From the NCBI GenBank assembly GCA_964409645.1, contig CAYPEK010000018.1, forward strand, positions 1 through 54,947: DNA of 54,947 nucleotides, read 5' to 3'. The stretch is from CAYPEK01 sp964409645 (GTDB lineage: Bacteria > UBP15 > UBA6099). Under the pieces are notes generated by a model. That model was not told the DNA's origin, did no database searches, and saw only the letters and a program-made list of their open reading frames with translations. The position numbers and the translations under genes were made by a program. Of this stretch, positions 41,712-50,052 are shown in pieces (position 1 is the first letter of the stretch; each line of letters opens with the position of its first letter).

Positions 41712-42293
41712 TCAGCGGTCGTTATGAGGCCCGCCGAGTCCCCCGGGGCCGCTCAGCCCATCCGGGCCGTGATTCCCGGGTTCTCCTATTCCTTCAGGAC
41801 CGTCCATCGGTCCCTTTAGCTGCTTCGTGAATTCCTTGAACTTCTTCTCTTGTTTTTCATCAAGTATCTCAATTATCTGTCCATCGATTTTCTTGTTGAA
41901 ATTGATAAATTTCTGTCTCATTTCCTTGCGAACCTGCTGAAATTCCTTCTCGTTCTCATCAAGGATTTTCCCTATCTGCTTTTCCTGTTCTTTCGTCAGA
42001 TTCAGGTTTTTGTCCAGTTCCTGAACGACCCGCTTCTTCATCTCTTTTTTAATCTTTTTCGCATCGGGACCGTTCATTCTGTCGCCGGGGCCGCCTTGAA
42101 TCATCATCGGCGGCACTTTATTGAATTTTCCCCGCTCGTTTTTGTCCAGCATGAATTCGGGCACCGGCCCTCTTCCGAACGACCCACCCATCAGATATCT
42201 TCCCATAAACGGCGTTGCGAACATGCCCATGAGAAATCCCATCAGAAAGACCAGCGCTAAGCACGCCAGAAACCATTTCCTCTCACTCTTCAT
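41712..42293 (-). CDS. Spy/CpxP-like periplasmic protein with N-terminal membrane anchor
   Basis: 193 residues from ATG 42293, with GGGAG eight bases upstream (GTG 42302 is an alternative). One hydrophobic segment (ACLALVFLMGFLMGMFATPFMGRYLM, about 8-33) acts as anchor or signal. The body is helical and charged with two LTxxQ-type repeats, NLTKEQEKQIGKILDENEKEF and EILDEKQEKKFKEF, the signature of Spy/CpxP/CnrX-like proteins that bind unfolded proteins or metals in the periplasm. A Gly/Pro/Asp tail ends it. It is third in a sigma / anti-sigma / Spy-like operon, an arrangement known from metal-sensing ECF systems where the periplasmic member senses the signal. Confidence 0.72.
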   Translation of the reverse strand: MKSERKWFLACLALVFLMGFLMGMFATPFMGRYLMGGSFGRGPVPEFMLDKNERGKFNKVPPMMIQGGPGDRMNGPDAKKIKKEMKKRVVQELDKNLNLTKEQEKQIGKILDENEKEFQQVRKEMRQKFINFNKKIDGQIIEILDEKQEKKFKEFTKQLKGPMDGPEGIGEPGNHGPDGLSGPGGLGGPHNDR

Positions 42294-42305
42294 CCGCACC
42301 ACTCC

Positions 42306-42824
42306 CTATTGTTGTGTTTTCTCTTTTTGGTTCTCCGCCACCAGAGCAGAGTAAAAGCTCCCGGCCGCACTGTCGTCATCTTCGCTCAGCATTGCTTTTT
42401 CGTGACTTTCAGGCGTGAATTTGTAGTAACTGCCAACCTGTTCCGAGCCGGTCGCCGAGGATGCGGTCCGCGTCCTCGTCTGATACGTCGCGACCACCAT
42501 AAGCAGCATCAAAAGGCATACAAGCGCCGTCACCGGAACGAGCTTCCGGCTCAACAGTCCGGCGGCGTTCATGAAACCTTCCCGCAAGCGTTTCGGCGCC
42601 GCGCCAGCACGCACGGCGTTCATTATCCGTTGCTCGAGTCCCACCGGCGTTTCGACACAAACATTACTTTTCAGCGCGGCCTTCATTCCGATCGCGCTGC
42701 GGCTGAACTCTCCGCACTCGCGGCATTCTCTGATGTGCGCCTCGATCTTCTCTTTCCTCGCTCCGGAAAGTTCTCCGTCAACGCACCGCTGGGTCTCCCT
42801 TAGATGTTTACATCGTTTCATCAA
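42306..42824 (-). CDS. zf-HC2 membrane anti-sigma factor
   Basis: 172 residues. The zinc anti-sigma motif is visible near the N-terminus (Cys5, and His30-x3-Cys34-x2-Cys37 in HIRECRECGEF). A membrane helix follows at about 95-113 (LVPVTALVCLLMLLMVVAT), leaving a short exported tail of about 55 residues. Its start overlaps the sigma gene by 17 bases, so the pair is co-translated. Together with the Spy-like gene 12 bases after its stop, it completes a three-gene envelope-stress operon. The exported tail is small compared with the 390-residue tail of the other anti-sigma in this window, so the two systems probably sense through different partners. Confidence 0.85.
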   Translation of the reverse strand: MMKRCKHLRETQRCVDGELSGARKEKIEAHIRECRECGEFSRSAIGMKAALKSNVCVETPVGLEQRIMNAVRAGAAPKRLREGFMNAAGLLSRKLVPVTALVCLLMLLMVVATYQTRTRTASSATGSEQVGSYYKFTPESHEKAMLSEDDDSAAGSFYSALVAENQKEKTQQ

Positions 42825-43374
42825 TAACCCCCGGCTGTCCCGCCGTTTTTATCATTACTTTCCTTAATATCTCTCTCGCCCTGAACAGTCTTGACTCGAC
42901 TGTCCCGATCGAGATTCCCAATATCATCGCTATTTCTTTATATTGCCTGTCCTCTATCTCTTTCAGGACCAGCACCGTCCGATACTTCAGCGGCAGCTTC
43001 ATCATTGCCACTCGCAACGTCTCGCTCGTTTCCTTTTTCAAATACTGGCTTTCAGGCCCCGGACACGTACGGTTCGAATATATATCTTCTTCCTGAGTCG
43101 CGGCGCCAAACATTTCCTTGAGCGGCGCAGTATTCCCGCTCCTTCTGAAATGATCGCACGCCGCGTTCATCGCTATCCGGTACAGCCATGTTGACAGCTT
43201 CGATTCCCCCTTGAACTTCCCCAACGCCTGATATGCTTTCAGGAATACTTCCTGAGTTACATCCTCCGCATCCGCCTTATTTCCCACAACACAGTACACA
43301 GCATTGAATATCCTTTGCCCGTGCTCTCGCACCACTTCCGCAAAGTCGATCCCCCCCGGATTCTCGTTTGCCAT
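42808..43374 (-). CDS. ECF-family RNA polymerase sigma factor (second system)
   Basis: 188 residues from ATG 43374 (GTG 43416 is an alternative start, but it sits in the TATTTGACTATTT repeat). Region 2: VVREHGQRIFNAVYCVVGNKADAEDVTQEVFLKAYQALGKFKGESKLSTWLYRIAMNAACDHFRR. Region 4: MMKLPLKYRTVLVLKEIEDRQYKEIAMILGISIGTVESRLFRAREIL, with the HTH in the last part. It is a typical RpoE/SigW-sized factor, clearly different in sequence from the one at 544. It heads the sigma / anti-sigma / Spy-like operon. Its promoter region contains a 13-base inverted repeat whose -35-like TTGACTATTT is shared with flgD, so it may regulate flgD too. Confidence 0.92.
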   Translation of the reverse strand: MANENPGGIDFAEVVREHGQRIFNAVYCVVGNKADAEDVTQEVFLKAYQALGKFKGESKLSTWLYRIAMNAACDHFRRSGNTAPLKEMFGAATQEEDIYSNRTCPGPESQYLKKETSETLRVAMMKLPLKYRTVLVLKEIEDRQYKEIAMILGISIGTVESRLFRAREILRKVMIKTAGQPGVIDETM

Positions 43375-43695
43375 TCTATCCAATGTTGTGTCCAACTCGT
43401 CTGCTGTCACCTGCACTATTTGACTATTTAGACCATATTATTTTAATTTTATTCCAAAAAAATCTTTAAAATAGTCAAATATTTTTCACCGCCATTATTT
43501 TTTATATATTTTATGTCATTTTTTATCTTTTAGGGCCATACCTTCATATTTTATTTCGCGCTTATTTCAACAATAATTCTGTTTCCTTGCGTTCTTAAAT
43601 CTATTTTTTTTTAATAATTTTGAAGTTCCTGTATTTTATTTATAAAATGTCTTGTATAAAAATGTCGATTGTTAAATGGGTCTTTGGGGTGTTGA
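43375..43695. other. AT-rich intergenic region between the ECF operon and the GGDEF gene
   Basis: About 320 bases, strongly AT-rich, no ORF beyond 30 codons. It contains the inverted repeat TATTTGACTATTT (43417-43429) and AAATAGTCAAATA (43469-43481), 13 of 13 bases matching, 39 bases apart. The promoters of both divergent genes must lie here; I could not fix a convincing -10 for either. Confidence 0.55.
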
Positions 43696-44649
43696 ATGAA
43701 ATCGGATAACTGTTCGGAACCAGTTCTCACGGACGGGTTTAAAAACAACAAAGCAGCATTTATTCTGGAAGCATTCGAACAATTCGTATATCCGTTAGCG
43801 GTGTTCGACAATAAAAGAAACGTGATAGGGCTCAACAAAGCCGCCGAGAAGCTTTTCGGTGTAAACATCAATGGATCCAAGCCGCAACTGTGTACCGACC
43901 TGTTTGAGTGCGACCGGGCCGGCCACCACTGCCATCTGAACAACCTCTTCACGCTGGGCAGCTTCGACATAGCCGAGCAGGTCACCATAATCGACGCCGA
44001 GGGCAAGCCGGTCCACCTACATGTCACCATATCGCCAATTACGGATGAAAGCGGCGCATTCATAGGCGCGTTCGAGATGTTTCGACGCATGGAAGATATC
44101 GAAAATGTGAGCCGCGGAATCATCGAGAAGGCAATGACGGACCAGCTAACCGGGCTCGGAAACCGGCGGAAACTTTACGAAGCGCTCGACATCGAATCCT
44201 CGCGCGCGGCTCGCCATAAACGGCCCTACTCGGTTCTGCTCGCCGACATAGACATGTTTAAAGAATACAACGATACTCACGGACACCTTGAAGGCGATAC
44301 CGCACTCAGATTTGTCGCCAAAACACTCGCCGAAAGCTCCCGAAAAGAGGACACTGTCACCCGGTTCGGCGGCGAAGAGTTTGTCGCACTGCTCCCTGAG
44401 ACAGATGCCGAGGGAGCGGTGGCACAGGCGGATCGACTCCGGCGGCTGATCGAGAAAAAATCGGAAAATAACCCGAAACTGAAATCACAACTGCGAATAA
44501 GCATCGGCGCTTCAACGTGCCAAGCAGGGGAAAAATGCGCGTTTACGACTCTGATATCGCGCGCAGACAAGGCGCTCTACACAGCGAAACGAGGCGGCCG
44601 CAACCGCGTGGCCCATGCCGACGCGTTCGACGACGGCAAGCATTCTTAG
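43696..44649 (+). CDS. PAS-GGDEF diguanylate cyclase
   Basis: 317 residues, cytoplasmic. A PAS domain (about 20-130) includes a Cys-rich loop (LCTDLFECDRAGHHCHL, Cys66, Cys72, Cys79) of the kind seen in redox- or metal-sensing PAS domains. A GGDEF domain (about 145-310) synthesises cyclic-di-GMP from two GTP. The catalytic signature is GGEEF (225-229), and an intact inhibitory I-site RKED (216-219) lies five residues before it, so product inhibition is expected. DQLTGLGNRRKL and DIDMFKEYNDTHGHLEGD are the other family motifs. The start is ATG 43696 behind GGGGTG. The gene is followed eight bases later by a NamZ-like muramidase on the same strand. Confidence 0.94.
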   Translation: MKSDNCSEPVLTDGFKNNKAAFILEAFEQFVYPLAVFDNKRNVIGLNKAAEKLFGVNINGSKPQLCTDLFECDRAGHHCHLNNLFTLGSFDIAEQVTIIDAEGKPVHLHVTISPITDESGAFIGAFEMFRRMEDIENVSRGIIEKAMTDQLTGLGNRRKLYEALDIESSRAARHKRPYSVLLADIDMFKEYNDTHGHLEGDTALRFVAKTLAESSRKEDTVTRFGGEEFVALLPETDAEGAVAQADRLRRLIEKKSENNPKLKSQLRISIGASTCQAGEKCAFTTLISRADKALYTAKRGGRNRVAHADAFDDGKHS

Positions 44650-44656
44650 TGTTGCG

Positions 44657-45835
44657 ATGAAAGAAATGACTCGTACCGGACTTGAGAAAATAATCGGCGG
44701 GCAGCAGGCAAACCTGCTGCGCGGCACGCGCGTGGGGCTGATCGTCAACCCTGCGTCCGTCGATTCGAAATTCAACCACGCGGCGGACCTCTTCGCGGCG
44801 CAGAGCGGATTCAAGCTCACCACCCTGTTCGGCCCGCAGCACGGCATACGCGGTGAAACTCAGGACAACATGATCGAATGGCGCGGCTTCACCGATCCGC
44901 GAACAGGAATCCCCGCGTACAGTCTCTACGGCGAAACGCGCATCCCGACGCCCGAAATGCTCGCGGATGTCGATACGCTCGTGTTCGACGTTCAGGACGT
45001 CGGCACGCGCGTTTACACTTTCATCTACACGATGGCGCTTTCGATGCAGGCATGCGCGCGCGAGGGAAAGCGCTTCGTCGTCCTCGACCGCCCCAACCCG
45101 ATCGGCGCGGTGACGGACGGCAACCTGCTTGAACCCGGGTTCACCTCGTTCGTCGGCATGTTCCCGATCCCCATGCAGCACGGCATGACCGCGGGCGAAC
45201 TCGCCCTCATGTTCAACCGCGCGTTCGGCATCGGCTGCGAGCTCGAAGTTGTCGCTCTCGACGGCTGGCGACGCGACATGCAGTTCGAGCAGACAGGCCT
45301 GCCGTGGGTGCTCCCCTCCCCCAACATGCCGACTCCGGACACCGCCCGCGTTTATCCCGGCGGCGTCATTTTCGAAGGTACGAACATCTCCGAGGCGCGC
45401 GGCACAACCCGCCCGTTCGAGCTGATCGGCGCGCCGTGGGTGGACGCGCGCTCGCTCGCCGCCCACATGAACTCGCTCGGATTCGAGGGCGCTTTCTTCC
45501 GCGAGTGCTGGTTCCAGCCCACCTTCCACAAATGGGCGGGCGAAACCTGCGGCGGCGTCCAGATTCACATCTCCGATCCCGCGCGGTTCAGGCCGTACCC
45601 GGCGTGTCTCTGTCTTCTCGCGGCGATACGCGCTCAGTCGCCCGGCCGCTTCGCGTGGAAGCAGCCGCCGTACGAATACGAATTCGAGAAGCTGCCGATC
45701 GACCTTATCCTCGGCACCGACAAGATCCGGCTCGCAATCGAGCGTGGCGATGACCCGCGAGAAGCAGCCGCCGGAAAACACGGCGACCTTGATTCCTTCC
45801 TCGAAATGCGCGTCGAATTCCTGCTGTACGAATGA
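44657..45835 (+). CDS. Exo-beta-N-acetylmuramidase family protein (NamZ / DUF1343)
   Basis: 392 residues from ATG 44657. NamZ enzymes release terminal MurNAc from peptidoglycan fragments, part of cell-wall recycling. Family motifs include GLIVNPASVDSKFNHAADLF, TLFGPQHGIRGETQDN, the long conserved DTLVFDVQDVGTRVYTFIYTMALSMQAC, VLDRPNPIGAVTDGNLLEPGF, PIPMQHGMTAGELALMFN and EGTNISEARGTTRPFELIGAPW. No signal peptide is seen at this start, although most NamZ proteins are exported or cytoplasmic depending on lineage. It lies eight bases after the GGDEF gene, so co-transcription is likely though a functional link is unclear. Confidence 0.9.
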   Translation: MKEMTRTGLEKIIGGQQANLLRGTRVGLIVNPASVDSKFNHAADLFAAQSGFKLTTLFGPQHGIRGETQDNMIEWRGFTDPRTGIPAYSLYGETRIPTPEMLADVDTLVFDVQDVGTRVYTFIYTMALSMQACAREGKRFVVLDRPNPIGAVTDGNLLEPGFTSFVGMFPIPMQHGMTAGELALMFNRAFGIGCELEVVALDGWRRDMQFEQTGLPWVLPSPNMPTPDTARVYPGGVIFEGTNISEARGTTRPFELIGAPWVDARSLAAHMNSLGFEGAFFRECWFQPTFHKWAGETCGGVQIHISDPARFRPYPACLCLLAAIRAQSPGRFAWKQPPYEYEFEKLPIDLILGTDKIRLAIERGDDPREAAAGKHGDLDSFLEMRVEFLLYE

Positions 45836-45883
45836 CTTCGCACCGCGCGACGCTCCCTGAACTTGTTCTTTCCCGTTTCCGCT

Positions 45884-45912
45884 TTTCATTTTCGGCCAGT
45901 CTAATCTATAAT
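45884..45912 (+). promoter_or_regulatory. Promoter of the FGE/beta-barrel gene
   Basis: TTTTCA (45884-45889), 17 bases, TATAAT (45907-45912), 40 bases before the ATG. Confidence 0.6.
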
Positions 45913-45951
45913 AATTGGAAATCCTTATTAGAAGGTTCGGGGAGCGTATCT

Positions 45952-47337
45952 ATGAAAATTCTGAAAACATATACGGCAGGCGCGGTGATGTTGGCGGCGG
46001 CACTGTTCATCTCACAGGCGGCACTTGCGGCAAAAAGCGAGTGCCCGAAAAAGATGGCGTCCATCGACGGTGCTTTCTGCATGGATATCTACGAGTATCC
46101 GAACAAGCAGGGCGAAAAGCCGTACGGCGGCATAACGTGGGAACAGGCCGGCGAAATGTGCACAAAAGAAGGCAAACGCCTGTGCTCGTTTCAGGAGTGG
46201 AGCAAGGCCTGCTCAGGCCCGAAAGGATATAAGTATCCTTACGGCAACGAGTACAAGGCAGAAGCGTGCCACGACTCCAGCGATAAAAGCAGCAAACACT
46301 ATACCTCCGGTTCGTTCGACAAATGCAAGAGCGGATACGGAGTCTATGACATATCCGGAAGCCAGTGGGAGTGGACATCGGACACCTACAGCGGCGGCGA
46401 ATACCGCGGCCTGCAGGGCGGCGCCGGAAACTCCGCGGCAGCCGACCTCGTCTGCACTGAACCGATCATGGAAAAGCCGGACTGGAAAAACGAATACGCG
46501 GGTTTCCGCTGCTGCGCGGACATAGCGGGCGCGCCGAAAGTTTCGGAAACGAAAAAAGAGCAGCCGAAGAAACAGGAAAAAGCCGCCGGAGAGAAACAGG
46601 CGGCGGCGCCACTGCCCCGCATTGCGGCTTTGGCGCTCCACCCCTCGCCCTCAACACCGGGCGGCCCGTACTTCTCGGCCGAATACGACGACCCGGGCGA
46701 CATCGTCAACATTGATTCGACAGGCAGCAACCTTAAGGCAAGCGGCATGGCGCTCACCGCCGGCTGGAAATTCGAGAACGCGAGCTTCGAGTACACGCGG
46801 CTCAGCCTCGACGTTGACTGGGCGGACCCGTTCACAACCACCGGCTCGAAAACGGTCAACGCGGACATCTTCACCGCGGCGATTTACTTCAATCCGGGAC
46901 TCAACCTACCCGTATGGCGCGGCGGTTTTATCGCGGGCGTGCGCAGGTTCGACGGCGGCGACAGCGACATTACCGAAGGATTCGTCAACAAAGAATTTTC
47001 GTACGCGAAATTCACGCTCATACCCGGGCTTAACTATCTGGATGGAGACAGCGGCAGCAATCTCGGACTCACGTTCGAGGGCCGTTACTCGTTCACTCCG
47101 CAGATCGGATTCATCGCGAAATACAACTCGGAAGATTTCTATAAAGCGATCCTTAACGATGCAATCGTGACCGAGACGCCGATGGCTGCGTCGGTGTCGT
47201 GCATAGACTGCAACAACGACAGTTGGGCAGCAGGACTCACCTACACGCTGACCTCCGGCCGTGGCGGCCTGTTTTTCATGTACAACGACATAGGTGACCT
47301 CGACATGCCCCTCGGCGGCGCCTCGTTCAGGTTCTGA
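45952..47337 (+). CDS. Secreted FGE/SUMF1-like domain fused to a beta-barrel-like domain
   Basis: 461 residues from ATG 45952, with GGGGAG upstream. A signal peptide ends near residue 26 (LFISQAALAAKS). Residues about 30-195 form a formylglycine-generating-enzyme-like (sulfatase-modifying factor) fold: MASIDGAFCMDIYEYPN, ITWEQAGEMCTKEGKRLCSFQEWSKAC, YPYGNEY, GVYDISGSQWEWTSD, and the closing YAGFRCCAD. A Lys/Glu/Gln-rich linker follows. The last 245 residues are alternating strands (ALTAGWKFENASFEYTRLSLDVDWADPF, VFNPGLNLPVWRGGFIAGVRRFDG) ending GASFRF, as in outer-membrane barrels. The domain has many Cys, in keeping with disulphides, but the catalytic Cys pair of FGE is not clearly present. 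The fusion is unusual; function unknown. Confidence 0.78.
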   Translation: MKILKTYTAGAVMLAAALFISQAALAAKSECPKKMASIDGAFCMDIYEYPNKQGEKPYGGITWEQAGEMCTKEGKRLCSFQEWSKACSGPKGYKYPYGNEYKAEACHDSSDKSSKHYTSGSFDKCKSGYGVYDISGSQWEWTSDTYSGGEYRGLQGGAGNSAAADLVCTEPIMEKPDWKNEYAGFRCCADIAGAPKVSETKKEQPKKQEKAAGEKQAAAPLPRIAALALHPSPSTPGGPYFSAEYDDPGDIVNIDSTGSNLKASGMALTAGWKFENASFEYTRLSLDVDWADPFTTTGSKTVNADIFTAAIYFNPGLNLPVWRGGFIAGVRRFDGGDSDITEGFVNKEFSYAKFTLIPGLNYLDGDSGSNLGLTFEGRYSFTPQIGFIAKYNSEDFYKAILNDAIVTETPMAASVSCIDCNNDSWAAGLTYTLTSGRGGLFFMYNDIGDLDMPLGGASFRF

Positions 47338-47517
47338 GTTCGTTCTTTCTCAGAAGTCGATGGTAGGCAATTCAAAAATAATTGTCCGATGTTTGATTTC
47401 GATTTTTATCCCGGATTCACCAATAAGGAAACGAATTCGGGATTAATACTACAACGGTGAAAACGAAAAGTAGGATATGCTGTAGTGCGACGTTATCATC
47501 TCATGTTACTTCAAGGC

Positions 47518-47553
47518 GGTACAGGCCCCGACGGTTCCCGTCGTTGCCAGTCC
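47518..47553. repeat. Tagged palindrome, copy B (altered stem)
   Basis: Same GGTACAGGC and TTGCCAGTCC tags as copies A and C, but the inner stem reads CCCGACGG/CCGTCG rather than CCGCG/CGCGG, and the loop is shorter. Both halves changed together, preserving pairing. Confidence 0.65.
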
Positions 47554-47602
47554 CCACCTTGATTGCCGCTACATACCATTACGCCATAAGCTAAAAAAAC
47601 AT

Positions 47603-47638
47603 GGACTGGCAACGCGGTTTTATCGCGGTGCCTGTATC
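47603..47638. repeat. Tagged palindrome, copy C (inverted relative to A and B)
   Basis: Reads GGACTGGCAACGCGGTTTTA then TCGCGGTGCCTGTATC, the exact reverse complement of copy A over the core. With copy B it makes a large inverted repeat of about 120 bases. Confidence 0.7.
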
Positions 47639-47838
47639 GCTTTAAAGCAGCTCTTATTACATTTCAACGCTAAACGAAAATGGGATATGACATTATGTGC
47701 CGTTATGTCTTAAAGAAAGCTGTTTTGAACCCTCTTGGTAGTCATGTTGCGCGTTTTTGTCTTTTAGCGTTGCAGTGTTAATCTAGTTTTCTTCCGCATC
47801 TGCCTTGTTCAGGCGATTGAGTATATAATTTCCGCCTT

Positions 47839-48777
47839 ATGAAGCAGCGAGGCGCGCATTTCATTGACGGGAAGCCTTTCAATATTTTCATCGGGCTGGT
47901 CGTCCTGACGATATGGGGCGCGACTTATGTGATAATTCGCGTGACGGTCAGGGACAACCCGCCGACAATTCCCCCGCTGAGTCTCGCTTTCATGCGATTC
48001 CTTGTCGCCTACGTGGTGTTGCGCATGATCCCGCTGCGGGAAAAGGCGCAACCCTCGCGCGAGGAAAACCGGACGCTCATTCTCATGGGGCTGACGGGCA
48101 TCACAATCTACTTCTATCTAGATTTCACGGGAATGATTTACACGACGGCCACAAACGCCTCGATACTGATTACTCTTGTCCCGGTGCTGACCCAGATCGG
48201 CGCGGCGGTTTTCTTCGGGCGACGGTTCTCATGGATCAACTACGCGGGGTTCCCTATCGCGTTTGTCTGCGGCGCGCTGATCGTTTGGAACGGCAAAGTG
48301 AATTTCCAGCTCAACCCGAAAGGCGATATTCTGATCCTTCTTTCCGCTGTTTCATGGACGGCATACACCATAATCGGCGGCGAGATATCCGCGAAATATC
48401 CGGCGGTGCTGGTGTCGAGGCGCATGGCGGCGGTCGGAGTTGTGTCGTTTTTTCCGTTCTTCGTGATGGAGCTTGCTTCCGGAAAGCTCGCGCATGTCAC
48501 GTGGATCGCGCTGGCGGGCGTCGTATTCATGGGCGTCATATCGACTGCCGTCGCCATCACGCTATGGATCCGCTGTATCGACAAGCTCGGGATGGTGCTC
48601 GCGAGCAATCTGCTCTATCTCCAGTCGGTTGTTACAATACTGATCGCCAACCTGACGATCGGCGAGCCGGTGACATGGTTACTCGTCGTGAGCACGGCGG
48701 GTGTCGTGTTCGGCGTGTATCTGAGCAATCTGCCTGTGAAAAAAACGGCTGCGAGCGTGTCTGAGCCTAAACATTAG
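47839..48777 (+). CDS. EamA/DMT-family membrane transporter
   Basis: 312 residues with ten hydrophobic helices in two five-helix halves, as in drug/metabolite transporters (RhaT/EamA type) that export amino acids or other small metabolites. The first helix is FNIFIGLVVLTIWGATYVIIRVTV, and the duplicated EamA halves are FMRFLVAYVVLRMI...FGRRFSWINYAGFPIAFVCGALIVWNG and WTAYTIIGGEISAKYP...TWLLVVSTAGVVFGVYLSNL. The ATG lies nine bases after TATAAT (47824-47829), leaving little or no leader, so the transcript may be leaderless. The substrate is unknown. The next gene (glycosyltransferase) follows after 61 bases with its own -10 element. Confidence 0.88.
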   Translation: MKQRGAHFIDGKPFNIFIGLVVLTIWGATYVIIRVTVRDNPPTIPPLSLAFMRFLVAYVVLRMIPLREKAQPSREENRTLILMGLTGITIYFYLDFTGMIYTTATNASILITLVPVLTQIGAAVFFGRRFSWINYAGFPIAFVCGALIVWNGKVNFQLNPKGDILILLSAVSWTAYTIIGGEISAKYPAVLVSRRMAAVGVVSFFPFFVMELASGKLAHVTWIALAGVVFMGVISTAVAITLWIRCIDKLGMVLASNLLYLQSVVTILIANLTIGEPVTWLLVVSTAGVVFGVYLSNLPVKKTAASVSEPKH

Positions 48778-48795
48778 TATTTTTTATCGAAATCA

Positions 48796-48801
48796 TATAA
48801 T
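48796..48801 (+). promoter_or_regulatory. -10 element TATAAT ahead of the glycosyltransferase gene
   Basis: TATAAT 37 bases before the TTG start, without a good -35. Confidence 0.35.
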
Positions 48802-48838
48802 ATCAATTAACTAAAAATAGTACACAGGCGGGAAACGT

Positions 48839-50035
48839 TTGAAGGCCGATAAACGTGACATAATCATTGTCGCGCGGGACGTTTGGAGCGAGGTGCGGCG
48901 CAGGCGGCATTTCCTCGCAGCCGAGTGGGCGCGGGAACGGCGTATTCTGTATGTCGAGCCGCCGGTTTCGGTGCCGAGGCTGCTGGCAGGGCGTCTGGAC
49001 GAATCGCAGAAAAAAATGAAAAGCGCCTCGCATATTCTCAAACCGCCCCGGAAGATCGCGGACAACATTTTCGCGGTCACCCCGGTCAAGCCGTTTCCGG
49101 ACTCCGCGCCGGGGATGAAGGATGTCAACGGTCTGATTTTAGCGCGGACGGTGCACGCCGCCGCACAGCAGCTCGGCTTCACAGTCCCGGTCCTCTGGAT
49201 CACGCCGGAGTACGGAGTACGGCTGCTCGATCACGTTCCGCATTCGGTGTCCGTGTACGACATCACGGACGACTGGACACACGCCGGTATCCCTGAAATG
49301 CAGAAGCGGCGGATCGCGGCGGAAGACGGCGAACTGCTCAGGCGCGCGGATATTGTGTTCGTGGTGTCGCCGAAGCTGCTCGAAACCAAGCGCGACGCCC
49401 GCCCGGACGCGATTCTGATGCCGAACGGTGTCCTGCCGGAGATGTACGAGTCGGCGGACAACTCGACGGAGCCGCCCGAACTCGGGGCTGCGAAAGCCCC
49501 ACGCGCGGGTTACACCGGAACACTCCACAGGGATCGGCTCGACATCGACCTGATATGTGCACTCGCGGAGCGCGCTCGCGGAAAATATTCGATCGTGCTC
49601 GTCGGCCCGAACCTACTCTCTCAGGCGGCGATCGACGAACTCTCAAGACACGAAAATGTGACACTGATTCCCGCTCAGCCGTTCGACCGGCTGCCCTGTT
49701 TCACCGCACATTTCGACGTCTGCATCATCCCGCACGCGCTGACACCCTTCACGCACAGCCTCGATCCGATCAAGGGATACGAATATCTCGCATCGGGAAA
49801 GCCTATCGTGACAACGCCGGTGGACGGGATACTTCCTCTGCGGGAATACGTCGCGCTCGCGGAAGGTGCGGATGCGTTCCACGCAGCAGTCGAGGCGGCG
49901 ATTGCGGGGCACGGGGTGTCCGACGCGGCGGCGCGGCGGGCGGCGGCACGCGATAACTCGTGGCAGTCCCGCGCGCGGGAAATCGAAAAGATTTTAGACG
50001 CACATATAAATGACAACACCGGCCGCGGAAGCTGA
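48839..50035 (+). CDS. Glycosyltransferase, GT4/GT1-like family
   Basis: 398 residues from TTG 48839. There is no ATG before residue 61, and GCGGGAAACG sits upstream. The fold looks like a GT-B sugar transferase. The N-terminal half has KADKRDIIIVARDVWSEVRRRRHFLAAEWARERRILYVEPP (style of TuaH-like teichuronic-acid transferases). VPHSVSVYDITDDW and EDGELLRRADIVFVVSPKLLE precede the second Rossmann-like half (APRAGYTGTLHRDRLDIDLICALAERARGKYSIVLVGPN...FDVCIIPHALTPFTHSLDPIKGYEYLASGKPIVTTPVDG). The Glu in KGYEYLASGKP matches the catalytic E-x7-E region of retaining GT4 enzymes. It is 17 bases upstream of the MocA/radical-SAM fusion, so the two are co-transcribed and may work on one glycan or natural product. 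Confidence 0.82.
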   Translation: MKADKRDIIIVARDVWSEVRRRRHFLAAEWARERRILYVEPPVSVPRLLAGRLDESQKKMKSASHILKPPRKIADNIFAVTPVKPFPDSAPGMKDVNGLILARTVHAAAQQLGFTVPVLWITPEYGVRLLDHVPHSVSVYDITDDWTHAGIPEMQKRRIAAEDGELLRRADIVFVVSPKLLETKRDARPDAILMPNGVLPEMYESADNSTEPPELGAAKAPRAGYTGTLHRDRLDIDLICALAERARGKYSIVLVGPNLLSQAAIDELSRHENVTLIPAQPFDRLPCFTAHFDVCIIPHALTPFTHSLDPIKGYEYLASGKPIVTTPVDGILPLREYVALAEGADAFHAAVEAAIAGHGVSDAAARRAAARDNSWQSRAREIEKILDAHINDNTGRGS

Positions 50036-50052
50036 GAGCCGGACACGATTCA

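Larger units (their letters stand above)
47338..47838. other. 500-base gene-free region holding inverted and direct repeats
   Basis: No ORF of note. Tagged palindromes B and C (47518-47553 and 47603-47638) face each other. Around them, an imperfect direct repeat (about 47452-47500 and 47663-47705, each CAACG then GAAAA, GGATATG and a CGTTAT tail) frames the pair. A TATAAT at 47824-47829 lies 9 bases before the next ATG. The role is unknown. Confidence 0.6.

Noticed and set aside
44543..45889. A 448-codon antisense frame over the NamZ gene
   Set aside because: Shadow frame; the plus-strand gene shows all family motifs.
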